The position numbers and the translations under genes are program-made. A DNA stretch of 64,000 nt from Epiperipatus broadwayi (lineage: Eukaryota > Onychophora > Udeonychophora > Euonychophora > Peripatidae): assembly GCA_028023455.1 (NCBI GenBank), contig JAQFVV010000037.1, positions 1,860,001 through 1,924,000 on the forward strand. The letters run 5' to 3'. The notes below the pieces were generated by a model. That model made no database searches and was not told where the DNA came from. It saw only the letters and a program-made list of their open reading frames with translations. The stretch's first letter is position 1, and each line of letters starts with the position of its first letter. This document shows positions 23,721 to 36,387 of this stretch, one piece after another.

Positions 23721-24280
23721 AGGCTAAACTCGCCATACGGTAATGCCACTCAGTGCAAGGCAGAGTAATCAATGAATGCAAGGAGCTTTATGCATAAAAT
23801 TCCTATCTAGTGCCTACTCATCCAATATTCCCAGATTGGTTTCTAGCTTGTGACTCATCAGTGAAGCACCATGAATCTGAGAGAACTATACCTAAAGCTT
23901 AGGATCTAATGCAACTCTCCAGGGCCCAGGTTTTATCTTATTAGCTGAGTACAAAATTAAATCACAATCATGTTTTCAATTTAAGCTCATTAGCTTGTAT
24001 AGTTGTATAGATCTGAACTCAGTTCAGCATCCATAAGTTTTGGTATCTTTGGCTCTTTAATAACCACAGCCACCATAATCTTATTAGGGAGAGTTGGTAT
24101 TAAACCACTAATCATCACATGATCACCATTCTTTATGCTTACATAAGCTCTTGTATCCATTGATTACTCTGGCTTGCAATGAATGGCGCTACTCTATGGA
24201 GAGTTTAGCCTTTGTGTAAATAGTTTGTGTAAGAAAAAAAGAATGGTGATCATGTGATGTTTAGTGGTTTAATACTATGC
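23721..24280. mobile_element. Foldback/MITE element, nested copy
   Basis: An inverted repeat pair of about 60 bp bounds the body: 23721-23777 (AAAGGCTAAACTCGCCATAC) and 24151-24213. A second inverted pair lies at the right: ATTAAACCACTAATCATCACA (about 24092-24133) against GATGTTTAGTGGTTTAAT (about 24237-24275). The outer string TTAAACCACTAAACATCACA is probably the true terminus of the family. The layout suggests a foldback inside or joined to another copy of itself. Confidence 0.65.
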
Positions 24281-26356
24281 ATATTGCTATTATTTTTAAA
24301 AATAAGTAGTTTATGAAGCATTGCAAAAAAAATCAGGCAACATTTTTTATATAAAAAGAATGTGGGGCTACCGCTCACATTTAGTTCTATTAATTTATTG
24401 CTTAAATTGAGCTAAGTACCATAAAGCAAAAATCAATAATTTATGTATGTATAAAAGATAGATGTATAATAGATGAAGTTTAGAAGAAAAAAAATTTTTT
24501 CGATGCTGTAGAAATGTTACCTTTTTAAAATTATTATAAGTTCACATTTTTTAAAAAAGATATGGGAGTCTATCTCTCATAATTTTTTTTCTTCTTAAAT
24601 TTAGCCTATCTTTTTATTATCATATATACATTACTACTTTAGTTAATACTTTTAAAATCAGGCAAATACCCATAGCATTTTAAAATTTACTTTCTCACAT
24701 ATTAATTAAATATATTTAAAATTTACTTAATCCTGTGAAAATATATTTAATCTTACTGTACCTATTGCATTTTTTAAATTTATTTTTCCACATGTTAAAT
24801 ACATTTAAACAGACATTCTAAAAGTTTAATAAATTCATTGTTATAACTGATCTAAATTGTTATTCAAATAAGAAATTTAGTACATGGTACAAATGCAAAT
24901 TAATTAATTAAAAATATATTTACATATTCAAATTTTATCTTGCTTTGCCAAAAACTATTATTTTCAGTATAAAAATTTTCCAACTCTTTAATCTTTTAGT
25001 AAGTGCTGGTCTCTATATATTTTTACGCTGCCATTCAAAAACAGTTACATGTAGATTTTGTATGCAGTCTTATATTGTAAATTACAATTTTTTAAAAAAC
25101 AAATATCATAAAGGAAAAATTTATGGCTTTCAAATTTCTAAACAAAAAAAACCCGCATGGAACATTTATCAAAATTGATGCAATATTTACTGAGTTATAA
25201 AGTGACATGAACGAATTAACAACCTTTTACATTATACAATAATATAAATGATGAACAGCAAGCAGAATCCTAAAAACAAAAGTTATTCAAATTACTTTCA
25301 GATTTGATTTGGTTTCTGAATATAATGAAATTTTTTCCTATAGATTTAAATTCTTAAATAGAGCTCAAAAACTAATTTTATTGCAGAAGTCTAAATTTTA
25401 TTTAGTGGAACTATAAAATTCCCCAAACCCAAGTTGGGAATCCTAGATTAATAAAAACATTATTAAAAATCATGAAATTAAAACTCTGTTCTGATGGATT
25501 TATTTGCTATTTTGCATTAATATTTAAAATGCATCTAAATGATCTAAAGGTCTTTTATTTTAAAATGTAGCTTTAAGTTTTTAACGTTAGAAAAAAACGT
25601 TTTACAGTGGTAGTAAACTATAGCGATAATAGATCAAACATTATTATTTAATGTCAGTAATTTACTGCATAAGTATCACCATCTGCCTTTGGAGAGATAA
25701 TTCTATATATGTATAAATTAAATATTTATATAGAATTACTATAATAGATGAAGATGATCCTTGCAAGTAGTTAAGTCATTATATCATACATACAATTGAG
25801 AAAACAATATATAAGGGAGAGAAAATGTCTCAATTTTACAAATTTTTAATATGACTCTTATATGTCACCCAGCAATATCAAAGTGGCAATCCAGTTACTT
25901 CTAGATCCTTCTAAGAATATCCCCATTTACTATACTAATTTTAATCAAACTCTAACATTGGTCACAACAAATAAAAAAGGCTCATTAAATATTGAAAAGT
26001 TGATTTAGCATAAAAAATTACACTAGGTGTCAGATTTAATGAACAGGTCAACAATAATATGAAATGCAGTTCTATTTTTTCTTTATGCCATAGATAACGA
26101 TACCCCAAATGAGTGTTTAGCAATTAGTATGATAAAAATGTAAACTGGTTATCAAGCTGTTAAAAACTGAAGAAAGCCTTTTGTCAGTCATTAGTTAAGG
26201 GCAACAACTATTCTATTCTAGCTCTAGTTTATTCAATGAAGAAAAGATTAATTATTGGACAGAGATTCTATCCAGTTGCATATGAGTTATAATATTAATT
26301 AAGGGCTTGCACTTAATTAATAGTGTCATTTAATTTATATAACCAAAAAAAAAAGA
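24281..26356. other. Non-coding AT-rich stretch
   Basis: No recognised gene. Short open frames (for example 24945-25178) have the composition of random AT-rich DNA. Confidence 0.4.
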
Positions 26357-26700
26357 GCTTGCCTCAGGTGGACACAGAAGACATCCGGGTTTGAAGTAGT
26401 TTGTTCTACTTTATTTTTTTTTACTTGTCTTGTAATTTCCCTATACTTCTTTACTATTCTACTAACATTCCTAGACGATTTGGATTATTCAAGGTCATTT
26501 TTCCTAATTTGAGCCTCATTCCTAGTTCAAGTTCCATTTTAATCTGCCCAATTCCCAAGGTCCCACATCTAATCTACCTATGCCATGTCTACACCATTTT
26601 TGTTCTGCCTCTGTTCATTTATACCTGTGCTTAATTTCCAGTTACCCTGGTACTTGTAAAAAAAATTTTCACCCGGATGTCCTCTGGTTCCTGAAACAAA
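26357..26700. repeat. Candidate short element with imperfect inverted ends
   Basis: CTTGCCTCAGGTGGACACAG with AAGACATCCGGGT (26360-26392) reads as the imperfect reverse complement of ACCCGGATGTCCTCTGGTTC with CTGAAACAAACAAG (26671-26703). The bounded sequence is less AT-rich and pyrimidine-rich. No second copy was seen in this window, so a MITE is only a candidate explanation. Confidence 0.35.
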
Positions 26701-27582
26701 CAAGATGTATTAGATTATTATTATATATACATATTTATTTGTTTAACATTTCTTTTACTTCATTGATTTATTTTTTTATCATTTTAAGACTTGCTATTTG
26801 TACTACCTGGGTTCGAGAATATTACAGCAGCTATCGATGATCAATTTGTTTATAAGGGTGCCAGCCAACAAGATGAGATCCCATAAATCATGGAGGATCA
26901 CTCAAGTCCACACAGCCACAAAAATTATGCTATTTGGTCATGTTTTGATTTCTAACTTATTTGAAAATTTTTTTACTTCGAAATTTATATAAATGGTATA
27001 ACAAAGATATTAGCATAAGTTCTTCACTTATTTATTCAAGCGACTAACTTATTTTGCAAAATACAAGTATTTAATAGGGTCTTCAACTATATTAGGTTAC
27101 TAATAAAAATAATCAATATATACATTGTAATGGTCAAATATGTGCATTTACGCAACAAAACCTAGAACTCTGATAGATCATTTTAAGGCCAATCAGGTTT
27201 ACGGTGGTGGAAGCCACAGCTCTGGCCTAACCCTAGTTCCTCTACCATTGCTCAAAGACTTACAACCTTACAAATGACACAGTTGAGGTCACAGCAGCAT
27301 TTTAATCCACGTGCTGGCAGTAGCTCATCAGTAGCACATAAGATGGGTAATAATAGGCATTTTGTATAGCGTATCTATATAGGTATCATATGGCACACTT
27401 ATCATTATTAATTCTATATAAAATTTCAATAATCATTATAAACTTAATTACTAAATATAAAATAAACATGAGTCGGTGAGCAAGATCAAGACAAGAAACC
27501 AAAGTAAATTTAAAATCAATTTAATAATATTCAATGTAAACAATAAATTAAAATAACAATAATGTGAATAACTTCTTTGATT
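26701..27582. other. Non-coding spacer
   Basis: No gene supported. 27058-27130 carries a diverged copy of the repeat monomer described at 30760-31120. Confidence 0.35.
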
Positions 27583-27875
27583 TCACATGCAGGTGAATAA
27601 GGGATTTTATAAATTCAAAGGGGTTCACATGTAAGTGATGCATTATCAATAGCGAATTTTTGGATGTACAGCATTAATTAGTTTGGTTTACATGTATATA
27701 TAAGTTAATTTACTTATAAGTGGTTTTAAGCTTCTAACACATTTAATAAAATTTGGAAGTTTTGCATTTCCATTCTATATATGTGTAGCCTCGTATCACA
27801 TGCAGGTGTTAGTATGTAAATTACAATTAATTATTTATTTGGCTATACACATATAGCTCTATCACTCGCAGGTGA
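27583..27875. repeat. Four spaced copies of a quasi-palindromic TCACATGCAGGTGA motif
   Basis: TCACATGCAGGTGA (27583-27596), TCACATGTAAGTGA (27625-27638), TCACATGCAGGTGT (27796-27809) and TCACTCGCAGGTGA (27862-27875). The motif joins two E-box-like halves (CACATG and CAGGTG). Whether it binds a factor, or is the eroded core of a repeat, cannot be told. Confidence 0.45.
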
Positions 27876-29934
27876 TAAAATGATATTACAGTAAAATTGT
27901 ACATGAGCTAAATATGAATTTTAATTCAGAATGATTTGACTTTGCTCATGGTTATCTATGCCAGATTTATGCTATAAAGGATCTAGATTTGCCATATTAG
28001 CGGAAGTGATAATTAATTTTTAACAGAACATAATTAGCACGAATACTTTAATATATTCTCTACACAGTAAAATACTATTTAGATTGGATTCCCTTTCAGA
28101 TCAATGCTGAATTAACTATTAAAATGGCGGGTTGAACTGACTAACGGAAGTTATACTTCAGATACAAGTGCGTAAAGAAGAACATATAACTTTTAGTCTT
28201 ATTGCATCACATATGTGCCTTATTCATGGGATTTTTACCGGTGTAATGGTTCCTTGGGACCGATTCTCACTGCTGTGGTGTAAGAGGCCATTTAGTTTGG
28301 CTGATCAAGCAATTTTTATATATGAGAGGGAGTCTCACGCTCATTTTAATAAACTGAATGTGGGGATGTGGAGTCTTACACTCTGGGTGAGTCTCATGCT
28401 CCATTTAGTCGAATGCAGGATGGGTTGGCATGTACCAGTCACCACCTGAAGAAATAATTGCCCGAACTAAGGTAATGATGCAGCATGATGACATGCAATC
28501 ATTAAAGAAATATAGCAATAAGAAAATACACTGTAGCGTTTCATAAGGACACATATGCACCACTGACTAGATAATCATATTTAAAATTAAGATGCTTATA
28601 ATTCAAGTTTCTTTCATGAAACTACCTACATCAGTTCAATTACAGTACTCTTAATAGTACTAATTAAGTGAATTTACGAATCCAATCTACAGAGCTATAT
28701 AGGCTATGATTTATTTAGTTTAAGGAGGATAACAGCATATGGGGAATTAAAATATAAACTTAATAGATTTATGCTGTATTTATATCACTTTAACTAAATA
28801 TTTATTTAAAATATCAACTTAAAAACAAATCTATATTAAGGTAATGATGCGTTGTAATGAATTTCAATTATAGACATTTTATCCTTTCCAAAACAGAGCT
28901 TTTTATTTCGTATGTAATTATACATTTTATATATATATATGCGCACTTACATATATATGCGAGTGAATCTTTATTTAATACTCACGAATAGTTTAATTTA
29001 AGAATAAAGCTCGGTATTAAAGTTTTATATTATAAACAAGATAACGTAACTAAATAATAATATTGGCATAGATCAACTTAAGAAATGCATATTTAAATCA
29101 TAATAACATTTTAAACAAGTGAAATTTGATAATTGTTTATTTTAAAAGGAAAGATGTGCGAGGTTCGCTAAAATATATTTGATTCAGTTTTATAATGATA
29201 TCTCGGAAATTTAATGATGTCAAACATTATCATTAACTTAAAACATATATAAATTATCATAGAAATCTTAATGTTACTTTAAACAGCTTATTGTATATTA
29301 TACATAAAATTAGATAAAAGATTTAATTTCTACGTTAAACGAATTGACATAGATAGCACAACCAAATCAAACATTATTTTAAGAGTAAACAAAACATAAA
29401 ATCATACAATTATATTAATAAAAAGTTGTGTGTGAATGCACGTATTTTAGATAAACCATAATTCATTTATAGATGAGTTTAAATAAATCATTTAATATTT
29501 CAAACTATTCAATAATTTGTTAGTCAGGTAAATCATTTTTATCAATTAAAATTTATATAACTCATATCAGAGATTTAAATTTGTGTCAGACAATTTAGTT
29601 AACTTATTATGAATCAGGTTTAAAATCAGATAACAGTTTTAAAATCAGGCAAGGCTTTAGGATTTAAATACAGTAATTAATAATCATAATTTAGGTGAGT
29701 TTTTAGGTTAAAGTTATAAAACAAAATATACATAATTTTCACTTACAATATTTAGATGGCCATTAATTTGAAGCTAGCATTTACCCAGAATTTAGTTGAA
29801 GGTTTTAGATTAGAAGAGTATTTACCATTGTTAATCTTGATGTTTCTCCATACTGCAGGTTCTCTGAATAGCGTGACATTCCTTTAGATTCTGATGGTAT
29901 TCTGCTCTTATTCTCTCGGCTTAGCTGGCTGTTC
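27876..29934. other. Non-coding stretch with one less AT-rich block
   Basis: The plus-strand frame at 28168-28449 (93 codons) lies in less AT-rich DNA but has no recognised domain. It contains an internal repetition of GGAGTCTCACGCTCATTT-like strings (about 28330 and 28390), which favours a decayed repeat over a gene. Confidence 0.35.
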
Positions 29935-30160
29935 ACCGGGCAGAGGCTAGATTCGAAGCCTATTACCACGACATTTTATTAATTGACTTTATTAAAATAT
30001 ATCTTGATGACTCTTAGAAAATATCTCCGAATTCTCCTTTCAAACATGGCTGCTACTTCTTTTATACCAGCATCCCCCCTCTCTTTCATGATTTTATTTT
30101 CTTAGAATTGTTTTTCCGGCCCGTACGATCGTAACCAATTATAGCGGGAGCCAGCTGTTT
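29935..30160 (-). promoter_or_regulatory. Compact LTR-like or promoter-like module
   Basis: On the minus strand, in order: ATTGG near 30139, GGTATAAAAGAAG near 30055-30070, a short ATG frame (starts near 30047, 22 codons), two AATAAA signals (about 29980-29995), and then TGGTAATAGGCTTCGAATCT, which looks like the complement of a tRNA 3' end. The block is less AT-rich than its surroundings. The layout resembles the U3-R-U5 and primer-site order of an LTR element, but no matching second LTR or clean TG/CA ends were found. Confidence 0.3.
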
Positions 30161-30759
30161 TAAATTTTAAATAGGTCAAAAAATGCTATTCACAGGCCAT
30201 AATTTATTTCATTTTCCAAGTTTTATTCTAAATATAATTTTTAATTAATCTAATATCGGTAAAGATTAATTATATTGGCGACCGTATGTCCAGTAAACAA
30301 ATCTAAGATTTAGAAAAACATTTTATTATATATGTAACTCGACCGTTCTAATTTACCAATATATACAGAATTATACAATTTTGAAAATATATAATTTAAT
30401 AAATATATAAAATTATTGAAAACGAAATGTTTTATAATCTATTAACATTTATATTCTTACATATATGTAGTCTAAAGTTACACATACAATTAGTTTTTCA
30501 CCTTGCAATTATTAATAGTCTATATATGTGCACATTTTGCTTAAGAAGTATATAAATGAATAATTCAGTAAATATTTAAAGATATACACACACATATACG
30601 ATTGACTTAATTAGATTCAAATTTAGATGGAATTTATTTAGATTAATTTTAATAAATATACGAGGTTTGGTGGTATCTATATATGTATGAATACTACTAT
30701 ATAGCATATATAGCAGGTGAAACAGTTGGGTTGAAAAGCTGACTGTTTCAACGTATATA
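30161..30759. other. Non-coding spacer
   Basis: AT-rich, no gene supported. The open frame at 30576-30773 (-) is low-complexity. Confidence 0.35.
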
Positions 30760-31120
30760 GCAAGTGTATACATGTTTAAAATACATTTATAATCATAAAG
30801 AGGGTCTTCACCTATCTATCAGGTTAGTAAGAAAAGATACATATATATTTCGAGCACATTTGTTTTAAAATACATTTTGTTACTCAGTAAATACATACAT
30901 AACAAGTGTATACATTTTTAACTCGGAAAATTGGTCTTCACCTATCTGTGGTTACTCTACAAATTGCTGTCATTGAAGTGTAAAGTCCACTACATCAGAC
31001 CACTTGACATGCAATTCCCAGTTTGAAGGTCATCATCTATCATATCAGGTTACTAAAAATAAAATAAAATATATACATATATCATGAATGTATTTGTTTT
31101 AAAATACATTTATAATGAAA
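30760..31120. repeat. Diverged repeats with a GGTCTTCACCTATCTATCAGG core
   Basis: Copies at about 30760-30870, 30898-30960 and 31025-31120 share TAAAATACATTT, GGTCTTCACCTATCT and AGGTTACTAA-type blocks. A further copy is at 27058-27130. Spacing is irregular (about 130 bp), as in a decayed tandem array. Confidence 0.45.
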
Positions 31121-31159
31121 TAAGATTTTGGAATTATTTTCATCAAAATCTGGGGGGAA

Positions 31160-31640
31160 GTGACAATATACTTGTATGTGGGTTTATTAATCAAAGTCCC
31201 ACATTTGGAAGGTCAGTCTTCAGGAAGAGAAAAATCGTTATACCATTTATACATGTTCATACTTTACAGGTACAATCCAGGAAAAGCAAAAAAAAATTAC
31301 ATATATCTTTCCGTTCTTTCTATTACCTGTTAACAAAATTTATTATTGATTGTCTATTTTATTTTTTTGTACAAGCCAGATTTGCAACAACAAAAAAATC
31401 CTTCAATACCAGAATTTGGAAAAAAAAAATTCTGCACAAATATGTATGTTCATAATCTACAGGGTGTTATACTAACTAATCGCTTGCCTCATGTAGGAAA
31501 AAAAATTTCTATACATACATATTGACATATTTCAATATGCAGGGTAAATAGGTGTTTTTAAACAAAGCCCCTCGTTGGGTGCGAGAATCCAGGGAAGAAA
31601 AAAATCCCTGTACCAGTCAAAATTGTATGTTAACTCAACA
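31160..31640. repeat. Two diverged direct repeats, about 110 bp each
   Basis: 31160-31260 and 31540-31635 share the order TTTATTAATCAAAGTCCCAC / TTTTAAACAAAGCCCCTCG, then CAGGAAGAGAAAAATCGTTA / CAGGGAAGAAAAAAATCCCT and ATACCATTTA / GTACCAGTCA. The open frame at 31084-31455 runs across the first copy and is not counted as a gene. Confidence 0.4.
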
Positions 31641-34311
31641 TGATTCACAGCCTGGGAAAAATGAACCCTGAATCCAACTGTACACGAGATCAAAGATAAA
31701 GAATACTTATGATTCTGCCCTGTTTACCCACTTCTAAATCTGCAAACTAATTAACATTTTTGAGGCAAGCAATTAATCTTTTCTACACTTTGTCCCACTA
31801 GCATCAATGGTAGAGCATGAGTCTTAACTAAGTTGTATGTCTAACTCTAATTATCACTTTATAAAAGGGTATGTGGGTGATCTTGAGTCATCAGATAGCA
31901 GCACAATAATTAATTAGAAAATACTAATTTTAGAATGAAGGAATAGTGACGAACCACAGGTAACTTAAATTCACATATATATTTAATAAAACATTTTATA
32001 ATTTATCTAATGTCTCTGATTTGATTTCATAAAATTATTTAATACAAGTTTCTATTCTATCATTTATTATGCTTCTGGCAAGAGAGCGGTATAGCTTATA
32101 TGCCAATATAACAAATGTAAATGATTATCGATTTGTGAGAGACACCCACCCAAGTCTGAGATATAGAAATGGATATTTTTAAAGAGCTATGATAAACATA
32201 ATTTTAATCTGATTGATTTTACTTTACAAGGGAAATAATTAACTCAAACTATATGAACTGGTGTCAGAGAGAGTGACACATTTAAAATATAAATGGATAG
32301 TGATATTCGCAAATAAATATTTCAAGATTTAAAATACATAAATTAATCAGATTGTGGTCAATCCGCCATAATGTGCTCAGACAAAGGAAAGTGAACAAAT
32401 CCCAGCATTCGATATTACATTACTAGAATAGACTCAATTCACCTGCCTGTACCTGTGATGCCAAGAAATAAAGAAAAAATGGTCTGCACCATTGATAAAC
32501 CTAAAATATTGAAAGTGAAAGCTAGGAGAATCGCCAAGGCTAGCTGAGCTTATCTTGCCCTGGTTCTTCCCATTTTAGCTTTCATATCCTGATAAGAAAA
32601 TTATTTCCAGTGAAATTTTCATGTGGTCTAGTTCTGATCTAGCAATCACCAAAGAACCAAAGACAAATAATCAAGCCAAATGCCGGCAAGGCAAAATATG
32701 AATACTGGAGAATATATTTTAGCATTTTCGAATATATAATTGTGCTGAGCTAAAAAGATTACATAAATATATATGGATTGACCAAAATCAGATAAACAAG
32801 AATAAAATAAGCATTAATTATTATTACAAATATTTGTAATTAGCGAACCGTCTCTCCCTTCAACACAAAATCCCACTAATATTTCAAATAACATTCTATT
32901 TCTCTCTTATTATTTAACGTGAATATATTTATATAAACCCCCTCCCTTTCACTCTTTAAAAATGAAATAATTTAACTAAATGAAACTCTCATACTTGAAT
33001 CTTACATCTCCCCACAACTACACCATGTATGTATAACTATAAAAAAGACACATAATAATATAAAATGATTTCATCTTGACAAAACAAAGGTTGCTCCAAG
33101 TATTTATCTTTCAGAGCTAGAAAATTATTTATTTTTATTTACCGACAAATGTTGGTCAGGGAATAGGCAGCAAAATATTTATTTAAGTAAAGCTTTTGTC
33201 AAGATGGAACAGAAAAAATTGGCATATATTCATTTCATTTATAGTAATTAATAATTTTTTAAAGTGCAATTAGAAGGAAGTTTAGCATTAAGAAGAGGCA
33301 TAATTTATAATAGATAGAAAGAGAGCAAAGACATTAGATTTTAAGTAATAGCAAGTATATTTTTTATAGAATATTAAATTAAATATTTTAAATTACATTA
33401 TGGGGATTACACTTTAGAAGACATTACAATTAGCAGGAGTTACATTATTTGGTCACTGGAGTTTAAAATAAATTAGGCAGTTAGAAATTACAAATTGGAA
33501 ACATTACCTAATTTATTATGAGTCCAAATGGAAGTTGGAATCCCATGATAAAAAATGAATTTCCACACAGGCATGAATTGAATAAAAAAGTTCAACAGTT
33601 CAGCAGTTCATTTTGATGAATTTTCTCTGGCATGAGGTATTCGATGATCACCTTCATGACAGTGGGAGATGGACATGTTAAAACCCATCTACCCAACTAT
33701 CATGCTTTCAGACATTTATTAAAAATTTTACTGATGTAGATTTTCCAGGCAATTGCTGACAAAATCTGGAACTGGACTGGCTTCTATTGTTCTCTTTGGC
33801 GATTTATACCTTTTTAAACTGTTTTGAGGAATTCCCTTTCTCATATGCTCCAGGTTAAGTGGCAATGTTTGGAATACTTAAAGTATATTGGTATTGTATA
33901 CTTGAGATTAACTTTCTGATAAACCCAATTATTTAATTGTTTCAAATCTATTTTTAATTAAATGTAGATTTGCAGAATTTATATTTCGAATTATCTTTTC
34001 TATTTTAATTTTACTTTAATTATAAAATCCATTATCATTTTGTTAATGGATTTTCTTTTGTTTGATGCTAAGGAATGTTAGTGAGGTTTATCGTGAAAGT
34101 AAATCTCCAGAATAAAATACTTAAAAAAAAATAGGTTATTAAAAATTTATATATTGATTTTTATAAAAGTTTCCGTCTGTAATTCTATATATATGTATTT
34201 GCATATACATAAATCTATCTTGGCTCCTCTAATATTTATAGTAAAACATTTTAATAGAAAATTAATACTTTAATAACTTACTTACTGGCCTAAAATTTAA
34301 ATGTAGATAAA
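31641..34311. other. Non-coding AT-rich stretch
   Basis: No gene or recognised repeat. The blocks near 32340-32680 and 33590-33850 are less AT-rich but lack long frames. Confidence 0.4.
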
Positions 34312-34372
34312 ATGGCAGACGGAAAGTTTAACAAACATTGTAATACACGTGGATCAGGTTTGATCCTTGTCT
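34312..34372 (+). repeat. Possible tRNA-derived SINE head (A and B boxes)
   Basis: TGGCAGACGGAAAG (about 34313-34326) resembles a pol III A box. AGGTTTGATCCTTG (about 34357-34370) resembles a B box. Their spacing of about 35-45 bases is tRNA-like. No complete cloverleaf forms, so this is a SINE remnant rather than a tRNA gene. Confidence 0.35.
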
Positions 34373-34639
34373 AGTAATCTAGAAAGACATGAAGCATGGA
34401 TCTGGCCTACAGATCCATCTGCTTCAATATTTCATAAAAATTTTGCAATTCAGATGTTGGTATAGTAAGAAATGTTTTGCTAATAGTATGAATACTGAAC
34501 CCTACCATTTGATGGTACCCTTTTTCGCCCAATACACATCAATATACCAATTCATGGGCTGTCAGTTTCTTTATAGTATACTACAGTACAAACCTTTTTT
34601 TTTTCACTTCTATACATAAAACTCATATAGTTTTTTTTT

Positions 34640-35490
34640 TTTTTTTTGCATTTTTAATAAACAAACAGTTTGTTTTTATATGGTGTGGGGGAGGGGGTTG
34701 ATTTGCTTTTAAATTATCAACTTTTTTTTTGATTTTGAGCTTTTTTTTTTTGATTTTGAATTATTGGTTTCTTTACATAATACTATTGGTTTCTTTACAT
34801 AATACTACGTAAAAAAAATTTGGTATACTCTTTTCTATACATAAAACTGGTATGTTTTTTTTTCATTTTTAATAAACAAACACTTTGTTTTTAGATGGTA
34901 GAGGGGGTTGGGTTTGCTTTTAAATTATTGCCTTTTTTTGAATTTTGAGCTTCTTTTTGAAAGTGTTAAACAATTCAGTTTTAATTAATAAACCAAGAGT
35001 CGGTTTTTAGAGGGTGGAGGGAGGTTGGTTTGAATTTTAATTCTCGTCTTTTAGTATCTTTTGCCAATGTACTGGAAACTTTGCATATTAATTTTAAATG
35101 TGTTTGAATATAGAATACATATAAAGAGATAGATTAACAAAATATACAAATTATTGGGGGGGGGGGATTGCTTTTAAATTATTGACTTTTTTTCCTTATT
35201 GAGTTTTTATTAATTTTGAGCTTTTTTTTTGTTATTGTTGGAAAACCTTATTAATCAATTCATTTTTAATAAACCAACAGTTGGTTTTTAGAGGGTGGAG
35301 GGGGTTGGTTTGATTTTTAATTACCATCTTTTATTTTCTTATTATGAGGTGTTTTTTTAAAAAAAATATTTACACTACCAAAACCTTTATATGATAGTGA
35401 AAAGTTCTTCCTTTATATTTTGCATTTTTCAAAAAGCCTTAATTAAACAGTTCATTAAAAAAAAACATTTTTAGGGGGGCGGTGGAGAGT
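34640..35490. repeat. Degenerate tandem repeat with G-rich tracts
   Basis: Five or six diverged monomers of about 110-220 bp carry a T-rich run, TTTTTAATAAACAAACAGTT-like strings, a G-rich tract (GGGGGAGGGGG near 34687, GGTAGAGGGGGTTGGG near 34898, GGTGGAGGGAGG near 35016, an 11-G run at 35156-35166, GGTGGAGGGGG near 35291, and GGGGGGCGGTGG near 35473) and TTGCTTTTAAATTAT. The G-tracts lie in the same place of each monomer. No coding potential. Confidence 0.6.
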
Positions 35491-35779
35491 TATGGTTTGT
35501 TTGACTCCAATAGGAGATGAGCCTCAAAGCTGTAAGTAATGAGATTTTGGAGACATCCAACCAACTTCCCTTCTGCAGACCCCAGGTACACTTGCAGGAG
35601 TGGCAACAGAATTGTCCAAATCCTGTAGTTGTTTATACTATAATCTTAATTCATATATGCATATATAAAAACTTTATTTTAATTAATATTTTTAAATAAA
35701 AAATGGTCTATTATTGACTATATATGTTTGTATGTTATATATATTTGCATTTAAGGGGGCTTGGAATAAAATATAACAT

Positions 35780-35803
35780 AGTCTCCAAAATTAATTACAA
35801 ATA

Positions 35804-35835
<32 letters not shown>

Positions 35836-36000
35836 TAATCATGATCACAACATATAGTGAATAAATTTACAAAGGCTAATAAAAATAAAACAAACTATGC
35901 AATGTGATAATCAAAGTTGAAAACATTTTTTTTTAAATGTGGGAAATAGTTATAAAATTCCAAAATTAATTGCAAAAAAAAAACAAATATATATATATCT
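35780..36000. repeat. Partly duplicated flank of the long-LTR element, with (CA)n(TA)n
   Basis: CCAAAATTAATTACAAATAA followed by (CA)n(TA)n and ATTAATCATG (35787-35844) is echoed by CCAAAATTAATTGCAAA (35970) with (TA)n up to the element, and by ATATATTAATCATGCA just right of it (43178-43193). The element therefore sits in the (TA)n of a second, tandem copy of this sequence. Confidence 0.55.
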
Positions 36001-36379
36001 TGTGACAGAATGGGTGTGAACCTGGTCACAACTAGTATAAGAGGTGGCAGTCATTACACATATATGTAGTCATGGTATATATAGATTTAATTATTATATT
36101 ATTATGCAGTGGTGGTTATATAAATACATGGATAGAACAAAGTGAGGAGAGTGCTCCGTCATTTCAAAATGGTATGTATGTACATGTTACAAATGTGTAT
36201 ATAAATGTGTTTGAAAGTTTGAAAGATAGAAATGAGGTAGAAAGTTGCTCTCTTTTGTTATTACAAGAAAAGCTGAAGGTGATAAAAGCTTTCACACTTC
36301 GAATACAATCCGGTTAGGTGGAAATTGGAGAAACAGGAAGTGCAGAATGAGCAAAGTTTCTGGAATGAATGGAGGGGGC

Positions 36380-36387
36380 TATAAAAG
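36380..36387 (+). promoter_or_regulatory. TATA box of the 5' LTR
   Basis: TATAAAAG in a GGGGGCTATAAAAGGAAGAG context. The same box, with similar flanks, is kept in the 3' LTR at 41995-42002. Conservation in both LTRs supports a real promoter. Confidence 0.65.

Noticed and set aside
28168-28449. 93-codon open frame
   Set aside because: Contains internally repeated GGAGTCTCACGCTC-like strings and no domain; more like a decayed repeat.
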